DNA of 64,000 bases, from assembly GCA_015179045.1 (NCBI GenBank), contig WHUZ01000035.1, positions 372,001 through 436,000 of the forward strand, read 5' to 3'. Positions 11,601-22,841 of this stretch are shown here, in pieces (the first letter of the stretch is position 1; each line of letters begins with the position of its first letter). This stretch comes from Kalaharituber pfeilii. Taxonomy: Eukaryota; Ascomycota; Pezizomycetes; Pezizales; Pezizaceae. Made by a program: the position numbers and the translations under genes. The notes beneath the pieces were generated by a model that made no database searches, was not told the DNA's origin, and worked only from the letters and a program-made list of their open reading frames with translations.

Positions 11601-12895
11601 TTTTTGACAGATCTGTTACTGCTACATAGCAGTACTATAGATTAATTGCCGTTGCGAACCGACTTCTTTTCTTTGTGTTACCAACCGCTCAAGGCAGATC
11701 GCCACTTCGAGATCTATCTTGATTCTGAAGCACAATGCCTTTGAAGTCCTCTTCCTGCTCTCCATAGCAATCTGATTCATGGGCTATATATCAAAAGTAT
11801 ATCTCCAACGGAGGCCGACACACTTGCGGCTTGAAATCATATTGTGGCTATATTGCCAGGGGTTGAGGGTTCCAGTGTTGATATTAATATTCAGCATATA
11901 TCGATATGGATAATTTAGATGGTGGTTAGCATTTGCATGTCGGGCCGATTAACTGATGGTGCTGTACGGCCTCGAGCGGTGTTAGGAATGCTCCACTTTG
12001 TAATTCAATCAATTAGCCCTCTGGTTAAGTACTTACGTATACATACACATTGGTCGTGACTGCTATATACTTTCTACCCATGATTGCTGCCGTCTCGAAA
12101 TCTCGAACTGACCATGACTGCGAGAGCAAATTAGGACGACGTTGTGAGGCATCGAAGTTGTCCACATAACATGCATGCTTAGAATGACGTTATCAACGAC
12201 CAATCAGGACGACTCCTTACTCCGTGCCCATGATTAATCCTTGCCCCTGGTTCCTGCTTGCATCCCCCCTGTTAAGAAACGCACCACGAGCCAGATGATC
12301 ACACATCATGTCCTCCCCCAGGTTCTCCTCACACAGTCCATGTAAGTACGGATGGTATTTCATATTGGCAACCGCTAGTGCGATCTACAGGTACAGTACC
12401 TGCTAGCGACATCGCGTCATGCCCTCCTCACATGTGCACTTTAGGGGGAGCACAGGTAGGAAGAATAATTATGTACTATAGGGCACACAGTTTCTTGCAG
12501 AAATGAGCGAGAGGAAATGTCAAACATTTAGATATGTTCCTGCGGCGTATATATATATATATATTTTTTTGACGCCCGTACAAGAACATGCTCTCGTTAA
12601 TTTGGTTGGTACTCCTCTTAATTGTTTCTAAAGTTGGTAATTTCTTGATCTCGTAACCAGACGCTGACCAGTAATTTCTCCCTTCAAAAATGTGATAAGG
12701 TTTGCAATCTCCATTTATGAGTTAGACAGTAATAACTTTTGTTTTTTGGCCGCACCGATGCCACAAGGCGAAGATGTTTATTTGATAAAACAATACGAAT
12801 GGGGGAAGTTTTATTGTAACATTAATTACCCAACTATATAAATTGATTTATACCGCATCTTGAATTGACGAAACTCTATTATGTATGGCGTACTG

Positions 12896-12934
<39 letters not shown>

Positions 12935-15087
12935 TTACCGCTATGATTAACTCATTGCGGTTTCCCTTTTTTACTATTTTTTCATGTTTTCTCACTTTTG
13001 TGCGTCGACTATTGTTCAAAAAGCATAAGCTTACTGTCTTCCGGCCAGATAATGAATATTGTACTGAGAATAATTTCCAATTGTTATGCAAAGCCAATGG
13101 ATAAAAATTTCACCGTGCGGTTTGACCATTCCATCGAGTTAAAGTTATAATTTTCCCAAAGCCCAACCCGTCCAGGCCCACAGAAGTAAACCAGCAGCCA
13201 AATTATGGGAATCGGTCGACACTAGGGAGGCTTCTTAATTCTCAATTCCATGCATGTCTCCTTGCAGCAGGCGCACGAAACTTACAGTGGTAGTATACCT
13301 TTATGCGCAATCTTCAGGTTGGTGGCAAGATCAAGCAGATGGAGAATAGGCCACTGTGATGCGTATGGTGACTTGTGCCTACCTAACCTTCTGGGAACTC
13401 TTGAGGAAACGCCAAACTCTTCTTTCCTTTCCGCGCTGTTACTGCATGCATGCGGAGCACTGCGATGCGGAAGTAATCAGACTATGATGAAGTACTTGCA
13501 AGTGTGCACTTGTCTCTATCCGTAGCTCAGTCCTAGCTCTATATCAACCTAGGAGAAAGGCTACCTTGCCTGAATGGCACTTTATCTGCATCAAGGCACA
13601 TTGATTATGCCGTTGAATTCTCGCAATGCTTTGATGGCAGATTTTCAAGGCAAACTCGGGTGCAGCGATAAGACATGGTCTCATGTGGCCGATTACGAAC
13701 CCAACTGGCCAGTAAACGAGAAGAGAAGCTCCGACACTGGGAGAAGGCGGAGTACACCAGGGCTTGATGCCGTCGGCTACAGTAATGGTTGTTTACTTAA
13801 TTAGAGGCAGTTCATTGCTGCATGTTTGGCCAGTGCATTAGGAGTACAGCAAAGACACTGCGCCTCTCGTGCTTAAATGCCAGCATCATAGCTGCAGAAT
13901 GAAGCAGTCTTGTCCTGCGGACCCAAGATCTATAGCTCTCCGAGAATGCTTGGGTTTGCTCACTTCATCCACCTCCACCCCACTGGCCGTCTGATTCAGT
14001 CCAACTGCTATGTCCGTACAGCTAGGGGAACTCCGAAGGGAGCCTCAATCTACTGTCGTATTGTAACTCTATTACATATGAAGAGAAGGTAAAATGTGTT
14101 GTTGATTGATCGAGACCCTCTCGTAATCCAACTGCAAAGCTAGTACCGAACGAGAGCGCAAAGTGCTCCCCGCAAGATCGGAAGTAGGAGCCTGCGGGCA
14201 CTTGATTAGACCAGTGGCCTATATCCACGTATCCAAGCTTGTTCCTCCTCCGGAACTTGAGCCTAATTTCCCTTTTACTCTTTCTTAGTGTATGCACCTG
14301 GGGTTTCTCTATGCCACAAGTGGTACTGGTAATTCCATGCGGCTATACATAAAATGAGTCGACTTGGCAGTCATTGCCAAGTGGCACCTATGTATCAGTA
14401 GGAAGATGCCAATTCATACGTCAGTCAGTGAGGCAAATCATAAAAGGGAACAGCGACCTTGCATGTATGAGCATAGGCCTCAGTGGTTGCCCATATCTGG
14501 AGTGAACATTTTCCGCTTTAGGTATACGATGAATTCAGCATTCAAAACTTTGAGGACTCTTCACCGGTCATGCGAGCACGCACCCACAATGTGAGAGTGC
14601 AGATACTGCGTTGTCAGAGATACTTGGCCCACCTAGTTATATTGAGTTAGTCGTCAATATATCTTAGAATTGGAGGCTGTTGGTACCGTACACGTGCACA
14701 TGCACATGCAGAGCGCAGCACGGATATGTGGGCTAGAAAGTCACTGCACTCGCGCTTATACATGATTGTATGAGGACAACTCTAACAAGTGTCAACAAGT
14801 TACGTCGCTTGAGCCCGCTGCGTGCTGGAGAGGTATACTCCCTGATATAATGATGGAGCCACTGGGTAGGGCTACTTTCGAACGTCTCAGGCCAAGTACT
14901 TATATACATTCTATACGACCGCTGCAACTCGAATTCCATGTGCAAGGGTGACGATGATCAGGTTGTTTGAGTAGTATAACTACTGGTGGAACGGGTGTTG
15001 TAAACCATCATGACAAAAGACGTTAAAGCTTTCCATAGCACCGTCGACGTGCACAATCGCTCTTAGAAGCATTGTTCTCCCTCTCCT
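8700..15087. other. Gene-poor interval
   Basis: No protein or RNA gene could be supported over 6.4 kb. Landmarks are an AT dinucleotide repeat near 12548-12562, a T run of about 30 at 12900-12930 and an ATCTCGTAACCAG motif at 12648-12660. The short open frames have no recognisable features and no plausible splice partners. Confidence 0.5.
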
Positions 15088-15096
15088 TCTTTTCCT

Positions 15097-15128
<32 letters not shown>

Positions 15129-15135
15129 TAATATC
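15088..15135 (-). mobile_element. Possible degenerate family-A tail
   Basis: A long T-rich run is followed by AATATCATCAATCGT, resembling the inverse of the family-A 3' end (ATATCATTACTCG). The rest of the core is not recognisable and no target duplication was found. Confidence 0.3.
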
Positions 15136-15183
15136 ATCAATCGTATTCCCCTCTGTCATGCCAGCCTTGCAAGTCTCAGCCTT

Positions 15184-15296
15184 TTTTTATTTTTTTATTT
15201 TTTTTTATTTTAAATATTATTACTCCGGTGCCGCCTTAGGTATGGGCTATGGCGAGATAAGTACATAGGAAATAATAGAGAAATATTCTCAGCCTT
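15184..15296 (-). mobile_element. LINE-tail copy (family A), 113 bp, 10-bp TSD
   Basis: Direct repeats TCTCAGCCTT (15174-15183 and 15297-15306) flank an insertion with its A tail on the minus strand. Next to the tail is the family-A core, read on plus as ATTATTACTCCGGTGCCGCC then TATGGGCTATGGCGAG. Confidence 0.8.
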
Positions 15297-15306
15297 GTTG
15301 TAACTA

Positions 15307-17478
15307 GCGTACGGAAGCCAAGAAAACCTACCATGCCATACCGTCAACTTAATATCAACGGTACCATGGTTAATGGTTGCGCTTGTGTGTCTGCCGCCGG
15401 ATCATATAATGTGATGCAAATTCTGCACTTGTAAAGCGTGCCTACAAAGGTAAGTGTAGTTCGTGGATCCGCTTACAAGGCAATGAAGACATCTATGAGA
15501 GATTCTAGAGCAGCTGCATGCAATAAAATTGGATAGGCTTCCGCTGCCTCAACGCCTAAGCCCTCATACCTAGTATGTCTGGGGAAAAATTGATGCCACA
15601 AACGCCAGTTGGCCGTTATGTTGACCTCCCTGCTCTTCGACATTTCCGGCCCGCCTGAGACAGAATTCATCAGGGGGTAGCAAATCGAAATATTTCCAAT
15701 CCAACTTCTTCATTGTTGCAGCTTGTGTACCGCGACTTGCAAACGTTGAGAGAAAGAAGGTGTAGTGCATAGTTTGCATGGTAGTATGTGACCATATAAC
15801 TGACAGTTCTCGCGTCCGAGTAATAGCATGAGACTCAGTAGTTGGCGTGTACTTGTCGATTTTCAATTACAAGCGGATGAAGACACTAGATTGAATAGCG
15901 CGGTGCATTAGAGAGTCTAAGTACGAGAACAAACGCATTAGTCCCAGCTATACGAAAAAACAAAGTACTCGAGTAGACATAAAGAAGTAGGAAGCGATTG
16001 TCCTTCCTTTTACACTCTTTTATTAGCCGATTAAACTTTAAACAAACCTGCGATCTCATTTTGCAAGGGCTGCAGACCCAGTAGTACGGTGGACGGCCTT
16101 CGCAAACCTCTCTTAAACATTTGGGCGGTGCTCATGATGTAGGGTGCTAATATTGTTGGCAAACGCTAGTATAGATATTGGCTTACTTGTGTTGCCTCAA
16201 AGTGAAGTCCATTTTTCATTTATTCATTTTTTTTTTTTTTTTTTTTTTTATCCCAGATACAGGCTACGAGCCTATGGCACAGAGTGCAGTTCTTTTTCAC
16301 CCTGCCAGTCAGTGTAAACCTTAATATCTTGGATACAGGGACGTAGATGTATCGCCCAAACACAACCTATCCGAGTCTGTCACCGCTCACGCAATTACTG
16401 GCAAACAGGCTGCATCAAAAGCATATGTATCTTACTATGTGCCTACCCGCCTTTTACGCCTGAAGGATATTTATTTGTTGTACCGGGGTCCCTGTTGAAA
16501 GCTTCGGACGCATCGACAATACTCCTTGACACAGTTGCTGATCATGAACCTCAAGGCGAAACATCCCTAAGGTTGTATGTCTATGCCTGAGTTAACGTTC
16601 TCTAATTACCTCATGACAATAAATTCAGGCACATGCCCAGCAATGTAAAAGTTACAGAATAAGCTAATTCCACTCAAATCGTACCAAAAAGGCCGATCAT
16701 GCAAGATTATAGGGGGTGTTATGATAGTAACCTACATTGACGGGGAACGATGAGGTATGTGAATTTGTAGTCTCACTCCAATAGAAGTGATTCATGCCAC
16801 CTGCCGCTAGGAGAATGATTTAGGATTGAGAATCGCATGCGTAATAGCTACAGTACTGTGGCACCGCATGGTTTCCCCTGAGAGGAATATCGCACTACTT
16901 CGCTGCGATCACAAATCGCTTGAACAAGGTTGCCTTTCTGCTAATACGGAAGTCTCAATAGCCAGCTGTATGCAGACGACAGATTGATCAGAATAAGATT
17001 AGAGCTTTGAGAAACTCTCGATGTCTTACAAGAGGTAGAAATTGCCGTGAGAGAGGTTAAATTCAACCCCTGATCTTCGTAATTCATGCTTTGTGATTGC
17101 ACTCCTTCAGAATAACTTGTGTTTTATGATTCTGGATATAAAAAATTGCCTGAAGCTAACACTTTGGTAAACGCTTGCAGTCCGTCTGGGCCCTCTGGCA
17201 GAGATGTAAATGCATTGTCCTATACAAATACAATTAGCTGTCGCCACTCTGAATCAAGGCAGAACCTATGAAACTTTCAACAAGTCTTTCAAGCTGCATA
17301 TTGCAGGCCCTTCAATGTTCTCTTTGTTAGTAGCCCTTTTGTTGAGTTTCTGAAATTTCTGAGCAAAAATTCCAATTTAGGCGAATAATAGCGGGTCAGG
17401 AGCACTGAACCATGTAATAACTGTATACTCCTCACGCGACACTTTGTGAGTTGGAAGGCTTGGGCTGTTGTGTAATCC
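15307..17478. other. Gene-poor interval
   Basis: No gene could be supported. A family-B' mini-retroposon lies at about 16226-16282. Remaining open frames are short and featureless. Confidence 0.5.
16226..16282 (-). mobile_element. Mini-retroposon family B'
   Basis: A T run of about 20 is followed by ATCCCAGATACAGGCTACGA and GCCTATGGCACAG. The inverse matches the copy at 37177-37239 (CTCTGCCATAGGCTTGTAGC-type). Imperfect direct repeats starting AGTGAAGTCC (16201) and AGTGCAGTTC (about 16283) may be its target duplication. Confidence 0.6.
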
Positions 17479-17490
17479 CTAGGAGGAATC

Positions 17491-17530
17491 GAGTCTCTTA
17501 ACGCGGCTGATGACGAGTTTGGTTATGAGA
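17491..17530. mobile_element. 40-bp insertion with 12-bp flanking repeats
   Basis: Perfect 12-bp direct repeats CTAGGAGGAATC (17479-17490 and 17531-17542) flank 40 bp. The segment starts GAGTCTCTTAAC and ends GGTTATGAGA, which are imperfect inverted repeats of each other. It is related to the TAGTCT..AGACTA motif seen elsewhere in the window. Confidence 0.55.
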
Positions 17531-17630
17531 CTAGGAGGAATCAGCTTTCCATCCTATTCTGGGGAGATGAGGCTATCGTATTAGTTTGATTAACCCCACT
17601 GCCATGACTACATTAGTAAGCCATGAACGC

Positions 17631-17698
17631 GCCCTGCCATGGCGAACAGCTGCAAGAGGGGTTACGTGATATATTTAAAAAAAAAAGAAAGAAAAAGA
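17631..17698 (+). mobile_element. Mini-retroposon family B, 68 bp, 11-bp TSD
   Basis: The core GCCCTGCCATGGCGAACAGC continues with TGCAAGAGGGGTTACGTGA and an A-rich tail of about 30 nt. It is flanked by 11-bp direct repeats with one mismatch (GCCATGAACGC at 17620-17630, GCCATAAACGC at 17699-17709). Confidence 0.8.
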
Positions 17699-17709
17699 GC
17701 CATAAACGC

Positions 17710-18643
17710 AGAACTTCATAAAGGAAGCTTCTGCCTCCGATAACTATCATAGAGAAAATGTGCTAGGCACGCAATCCCGACAGTCTCGAACCAGACTACC
17801 GCTTGGCAATCCCGAGGTCACAAGATGTAGCGAAAGGAGGGGCCACATATAGCGCCACCACGTAAGGCGAAAAACTGAGACTGGAGTGCTTTGGCCTCGA
17901 ACGGAAGGTCTCCGTGCGACAGCTATTGGCTTTCTGATTGGTGTGGAGAAACATTCCTTAGTCTCAAAATTGTTGGGAGCCTTTTTGGCTACTACTGAGC
18001 AGGCGTACGTCCTCAGCTGTTCTCGTGCCCAGACTCTGTCATCAGCATGCTCTGGCATAGTCAGAGCTGCTAATGTGGTGAGACTTTGAACATCCCCGTG
18101 CTAATGCAGGTGGTCTAGCTCAGGCCTCCGTGCTGTAAATGTGACAATTTGCTTCGATATATTAAGATCGAATGATTACTTGCAACGCCAGTTATAGAGG
18201 AGAGAATATTGAGTTTGTGGTAACTGACTTGCAATGTAATATAATGCCAAGATAATGGCATGAGGATCTCGCTGGTGGAGAGAGGGAAGTTATCGATGTA
18301 GGAGCTGCGTACAGATCCTCAGATGGCTGAAGGTGGTAAGAACAAGTACCCGGCCATGGAGGAGAGAAAACCAATATTATTCTGGTTAGGAAAGCTAAAG
18401 ACATTGCCCTGTAGACCTGATGCTTCTTGATGCAACTACGTATACCGAGATTGATAGTCAAAGGTTTTTTACAATCCCCTGAGGCAGCCTCGACCCTGGG
18501 GCATATCAAGTACTTCCAGCCTAGTCTCGTAACCAGCAAGTGTCTTGCTTTGGTCTTGTATATGGAGCAGCAAGTTGTATGCTCAACAGGTGAAATGATA
18601 ACGTTATGAAGTAGTTCTTGGACAACGCTTTGTCCTCACCAGC
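17710..18643. other. Intergenic, no gene recognised
   Basis: No gene could be supported. The 20-mer TGTTCTCGTGCCCAGACTCT at 18018-18037 recurs inverted at 40700-40719. TAGTCTCGTAACCAGC lies at 18522-18537. Confidence 0.5.
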
Positions 18644-18715
18644 AGCAACATGGCGCAGCGGAAGCGCGCCGGGCTCATAACCCGGAGGTCCCTCGATCGA
18701 AACGAGGTGTTGCTA
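18644..18715 (+). tRNA. Initiator tRNA-Met(CAU), copy 1
   Basis: The 72-nt cloverleaf has no intron. The acceptor stem AGCAACA pairs with TGTTGCT, giving the A1:U72 pair found in eukaryotic initiators. The anticodon stem has the GGG/CCC initiator pairs around loop CTCATAA. The T arm CCTCGATCGAAACGAGG has A54 and A60 instead of T54, another initiator mark. So this is the start tRNA, not the elongator. A GGTTCGAACC motif follows 10 nt downstream and the T10 terminator lies beyond it. Confidence 0.93.
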
Positions 18716-18724
18716 CTACTCGCA

Positions 18725-18734
18725 GGTTCGAACC
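18725..18734 (+). promoter_or_regulatory. B-box-like motif downstream of tRNA-iMet copy 1
   Basis: GGTTCGAACC matches the TFIIIC B-box core better than the internal GATCGAAAC of the initiator T loop. It lies between the tRNA 3' end and the first T run. ACCAGCA (18638-18644) and TGCTGGT (18735-18741) could pair around the tRNA. Confidence 0.45.
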
Positions 18735-18748
18735 GTGCTGGTCATTAC

Positions 18749-18758
18749 TTTTTTTTTT
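18749..18758 (+). terminator. Pol III terminator of tRNA-iMet copy 1
   Basis: This run of ten T is the first run of four or more T after the tRNA, so the primary transcript should include the B-box-like motif. Confidence 0.8.
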
Positions 18759-19635
18759 CCGTCCATTTTCTTAATCGCTACAACAACTTTTTATCCCGGT
18801 AAAGTATGGGTGAAACCTGTTTGCTTTTGAGATGCGCTGTTCCAACATGTCATACGGCCGAGTCAAGGCAGAGGCTAAAAAATAATAGTCTCCGTACGAG
18901 AACAGCTGCTCATTATTGATACAGTATTCTAGAACATCCTTAATTTCTTCTCTATTGCTGATTTCTTCATCTCTGTGACTGAAACAAATTCGTGGGAGCA
19001 GGTACTACTTGTGGAAGACCGCGCTAGTCTTAATGTAGGCAAGTGTTGCGCTAGAGTCACTGGTATGACTTAGATATCTAACACAGAATGCAAGTCATGC
19101 ATTAGACATTGAGGATCCCCATTCATAGTACTCCGGAACAGTTCGTCATGTCATTGAATATGGCTTGGCTGTGGAGTCCATGTATGATCTGGGTGCGAAT
19201 GCCTGTTGCAGAAAAAGGATGAGTCAATTGCAATAAGCATGTACCTAGGTTGCGTGAACAGTCTAAATATCTTTATTATGATTACGACTGGTTATAGGTT
19301 GTGGGCGGCGAAGCTTCCTATGCTTCAAGTATATATATACTCATGGGCGGTCAGCTTGTGCACACCGCTTGGCGCAACATCGCAACGTGAGATCGAGTCT
19401 GAAGACACGTGCACGTTGCCAAGCGGTTTGCGATGGCTTGGACACAGCTACACAACTTTACTAGAGGGGTACTACTAATATAGTCTCGTAACCAGCTACT
19501 ACTATTTGAAACCGCAACTTCCTGAATAGGAGGAGCCTCAAGAGTATCCCAACAAGATTTCAACCAATCGTGCAAATACCAGTCCCATTCAAACCTCACC
19601 GTTGAGAATTGAACCTCTCGCATATACCCCGCATC
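18759..19635. other. Intergenic upstream of the oxidoreductase
   Basis: No gene is recognised. TAGTCTCGTAACCAGC at 19481-19496 lies in a 19-bp segment between two TACTACTA repeats. Confidence 0.5.
19478..19496. mobile_element. 19-bp insertion-like segment
   Basis: ATATAGTCTCGTAACCAGC is flanked by 8-bp direct repeats TACTACTA (19470-19477 and 19497-19504). The repeat is low-complexity, so chance is possible. The segment shares its sequence with 18522-18537 and, inverted, with 4815-4829. Confidence 0.4.
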
Positions 19636-21676
19636 ATGTTCAAGACCGTCAGCGGCTTCAAGACTAACCTAACTAAACCCTTCGTTAAATCAACCAAGTC
19701 CGAGTCTAGATCTGCAGAGACGCTGCCCCCGCTACCATTCAAGCTTCCCCTTGACGTCGGTGCCCCCCGTATCCTTGTCATCGGAGCTGGCTCTCGAGGT
19801 TGTGTATACGCAAATGCTCTCACACATCCCCCACCAAATGTGAATCCAGAGGACATTGTAAGTGGAGTTGTGGTGGGGGTTGCGGAACCGGATGAGGGGA
19901 AGAGGAGGAGATTTATAAGTAATTATGTGTTGAAGGGAGGTTCTGCTAAAGCTGATCAGTCTTTGAAGACCGAAGATGGGGAAGATTATTTGGAGTTTCG
20001 GGATTGGAAGGAGATGATTACGGAAGAGGGGAAGCAGATGATAAATAAAGTTGGAGTTGATGGGGTTTTGATTTGTGAGTTCCTTCTCAGGCTCTTCTGG
20101 TGTGCAAGTGTCCGAACTAATACTTGACTTCAGGCACTCTGGATCATACCCATGCAGAGGTACAGTACTAGCCTAAGCCCTTGGTTCACAATCTCTTGTT
20201 TGGCATTGTTCACTAAACTAGATGTGCCTGAATTCCGAACAACAGATCCTTCTCTCTCTTCGCTCTCATCACCCCACTGTGCATCTCTTCTCCGAGAAAC
20301 CGCTCACCTCCTCCCTCCCCTCACTCTTTCGCCTTCATGCCGCCCTCGGCCCTCAACTACCCATCATCTTCAGCATTGGCCACGTCCTCCGTTACTCCTC
20401 TCTCCTACTCACGCTCAAAAAACTCCTCTGCGAAGATGAAGCCATAGGCTCTATCATCCACATTGACTGGACTGAGCCCGTTGGCCACTGGCACTTTGCG
20501 CACTCCTACGTGCGGGGAAACTGGGCTGAAAGTGCATCCTCTGCGCCAAGCTTGCTCACGAAGTGCTGCCATGACATAGATGTGTTGATGTGGTTACTCT
20601 GTTCGCCTCATTACCAGGAGCAAGTAGAAACTGAAGTTGGGGAAGAGGGTTTAAGGCCACGGCCTACGCATGCCGGAACTCCCGGCAGGGGAATAAGAAA
20701 GAAGCCGCACCTGCCGGCGCGCATTACCAGCACGGGAAGCCTCGTGCACTTCCGGAAGAGGAATAAGCCAAAGAAGGCTGGTGACGCCACGAACTGTTTT
20801 AACTGTGCAGCTGAACAGGAGTGTAAGGCTATCGTCTCACCCCCCCTTGTCGTTTTAAGCCCCATACCGCCTATTCCCTGCAGAAGAGGAAACCATCATG
20901 CAAGAACGAAAAAAAGAAATATGTATAAGGATTCGAAACTAAACTTGTGTAACTACGCAGGCTTCTACTCCGCCAAAAAAATCTACATCAAAGACCACGG
21001 CCTCAGCAAAGGCTGGCCAAACAAGATTGTCTCTCCTGACATTGAAGATCTTTCGTTGCCGCGGGACTACCAGAAAGCCGTAAGTCTGCTTACTAACGTC
21101 CTCACACAGGACTACAGCACTCCAGAGGACAAAGGCCCCGGAAAATCATACTACGGACGATGTGTGTACGAGGCGGGGAACGATGTCGTTGATAGCCAGG
21201 TTGTTACGCTCAGCTGGGATGACGAAGGTGAAGAGGAAGGGGAGCAACAAGCAGGCTACTCCTCCAAATCTGCCACTCTCACCATGATCGCACACTCAGA
21301 GGCCATCTGCGAACGCCGCGGTCGCATCTATGGCTCACGAGGCGAGATCGCATTCTCATCCGAAACCAACTCCATCACTGTGTACGACTTCGCCAGCGGG
21401 AATTTGAAACGGATTAATCCGCATGAAGCACTCGGCTCTGGTCATGGAGGTGGGGACTTTGGGATGATGAATGCGTTCGTGGGTGCGGTGAGGGCGGTGA
21501 AGTGTTTGGGATGGGACGTGCACAGAGCGCAGAAAGAATGGATTGGGGCGGACGTAGAGGAATGCGTCAGGGGCCATGCAATCGTGTGGGCGGCGGAAGA
21601 GGCGAGGGTGGGGCAGAAGGTCGTCGTGTGGGGTGACTGGTGGGAAAACCTGGTTGGTGAGAAGAAGGATACTTGA
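19636..21676 (+). CDS. Gfo/Idh/MocA-family NAD(P)-dependent oxidoreductase
   Basis: Four exons are inferred: 19636-20074, 20134-20159 (26-nt micro-exon), 20222-20822 and 20961-21676, giving 593 residues. The ATG at 19636 is the first in frame. A Rossmann fold starts at residue 46 (ILVIGAGSRG, GxGxxG at 50-55); SEKPL (179-183) carries the EKP motif that binds the nicotinamide ring. Exon 3 holds GHWHFAHSYVRGNW and KCCHDIDVLMWLL. Joining exon 3 to exon 4 gives AEQECFYSAKKIYI, typical of this family. Members oxidise or reduce sugars, inositols and similar substrates; the substrate here is unknown. Intron 3 (138 nt) is a multiple of three and stop-free, so a retained-intron form would stay in frame. 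The gene converges on the gene at 22842-24026. Confidence 0.88.
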
Positions 21677-22424
21677 TGTGTGTTCTCGTGCCCAACCACT
21701 GCCTAAGGGCGTTGTACTTGATTATAATGCCGCAGGATTTTACTTTTTTATTTTTATAACTTTGGGTGCATGGTGCTTGGTTGAAACTAGTTCTTTGGTC
21801 ACCCCAGATGATATAATCTGGACGTGCATGTGGTTTCCTCCTTACATTTTATTCTCCTATTTCCTTTTATTCCATTCTTTCCTGAGTTTTATTTGTATTC
21901 TTTGATTTTCCCTTTTTTCTTGACTGCATACAGAATTTGAATATGCAGAGGACATAGAGCCCAAAATCTCGATTTAAGATGTCCATGCATTTTCTGAGCT
22001 CGAGATCTTTCCAGTCTCCTATTCTTTAACTTACCTATCCTACTATTACCCATATCAATTCATTTTGAGCTCCCTTCAAGTTCTGACCATCCCTCACATT
22101 ACCAGCTTCCCTTATCCCTCCAATTGCGCTCTCCCTTCAGTTGGTTCGTTTACAGAGTATCTATCCAACTCCTAATGACCTTATTGCCCAAGCTGTGAAC
22201 TGCGAAATATGTTTTCAAGGAAAAAAATACCAGCAGCAAAGAAATATAATAAAATCCCAAATCCGAAGCCATTTCCCGGAACTCCACCAAAAAAAAAAAA
22301 GAAAAATAAGAAAAGAAAATAGAAGGGTGAAGGGGAAAAAAGAAAAAGAAAAAGAAAAAGAAAAATCCACGAAGGATTTAAATGCGTAGTAGGCTGAGAG
22401 GAAGGTGGAAAAATGGAAAAAGGG

Positions 22425-22457
<33 letters not shown>

Positions 22458-22841
22458 ACAATAAAATATGAGAAATAACTAAATGAGTGGTGAATATGAT
22501 AGGTCGGCAAAAAAAAGAGGGGGGTATGACGATGGCGTGCTTGTTGGTACGAAGATGTGCCTAAAAGGAAGGAAATGTGAACGCCTTGTGTAGTGTCACA
22601 ATGCGATGCTACCAATAAAATATGGGATCTGCAAGTGAGCATAAACGAGAGAGGATGAGAATTGTAGCTGAGAGAAAGAATGGATGCTGATAGCAGCTTA
22701 AAGTGAGTGTGTTGGCTTAAGGATAGGGCCAATGGCCCGCAAAAAAAAAAAAAATTGGAGGGGATATTATATAATATTAGATGTGTGATAATCTGAGACA
22801 CATACTATTCTTGCGTAGTAGTTCTTCTACTTGTGTAGCGT
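21677..22841. other. Convergent 3' flanks, A-rich
   Basis: This region separates two convergent genes and probably holds both 3' untranslated regions. It contains GAAAAA-type repeats (22331-22365) and an A run of about 30 (22425-22454). TGTTCTCGTGCCCA recurs at 21681-21694. Long open frames across the A/T tracts are low-complexity artefacts. Confidence 0.6.

Noticed and set aside
18644..18715. Elongator tRNA-Met
   Set aside because: The A1:U72 pair, A54/A60 T loop and three GC pairs in the anticodon stem are initiator features.
22181..22801. 206-codon minus frame rich in Phe/Leu/Ser
   Set aside because: It is the translation of poly(A)/GAAAAA tracts between two convergent genes.
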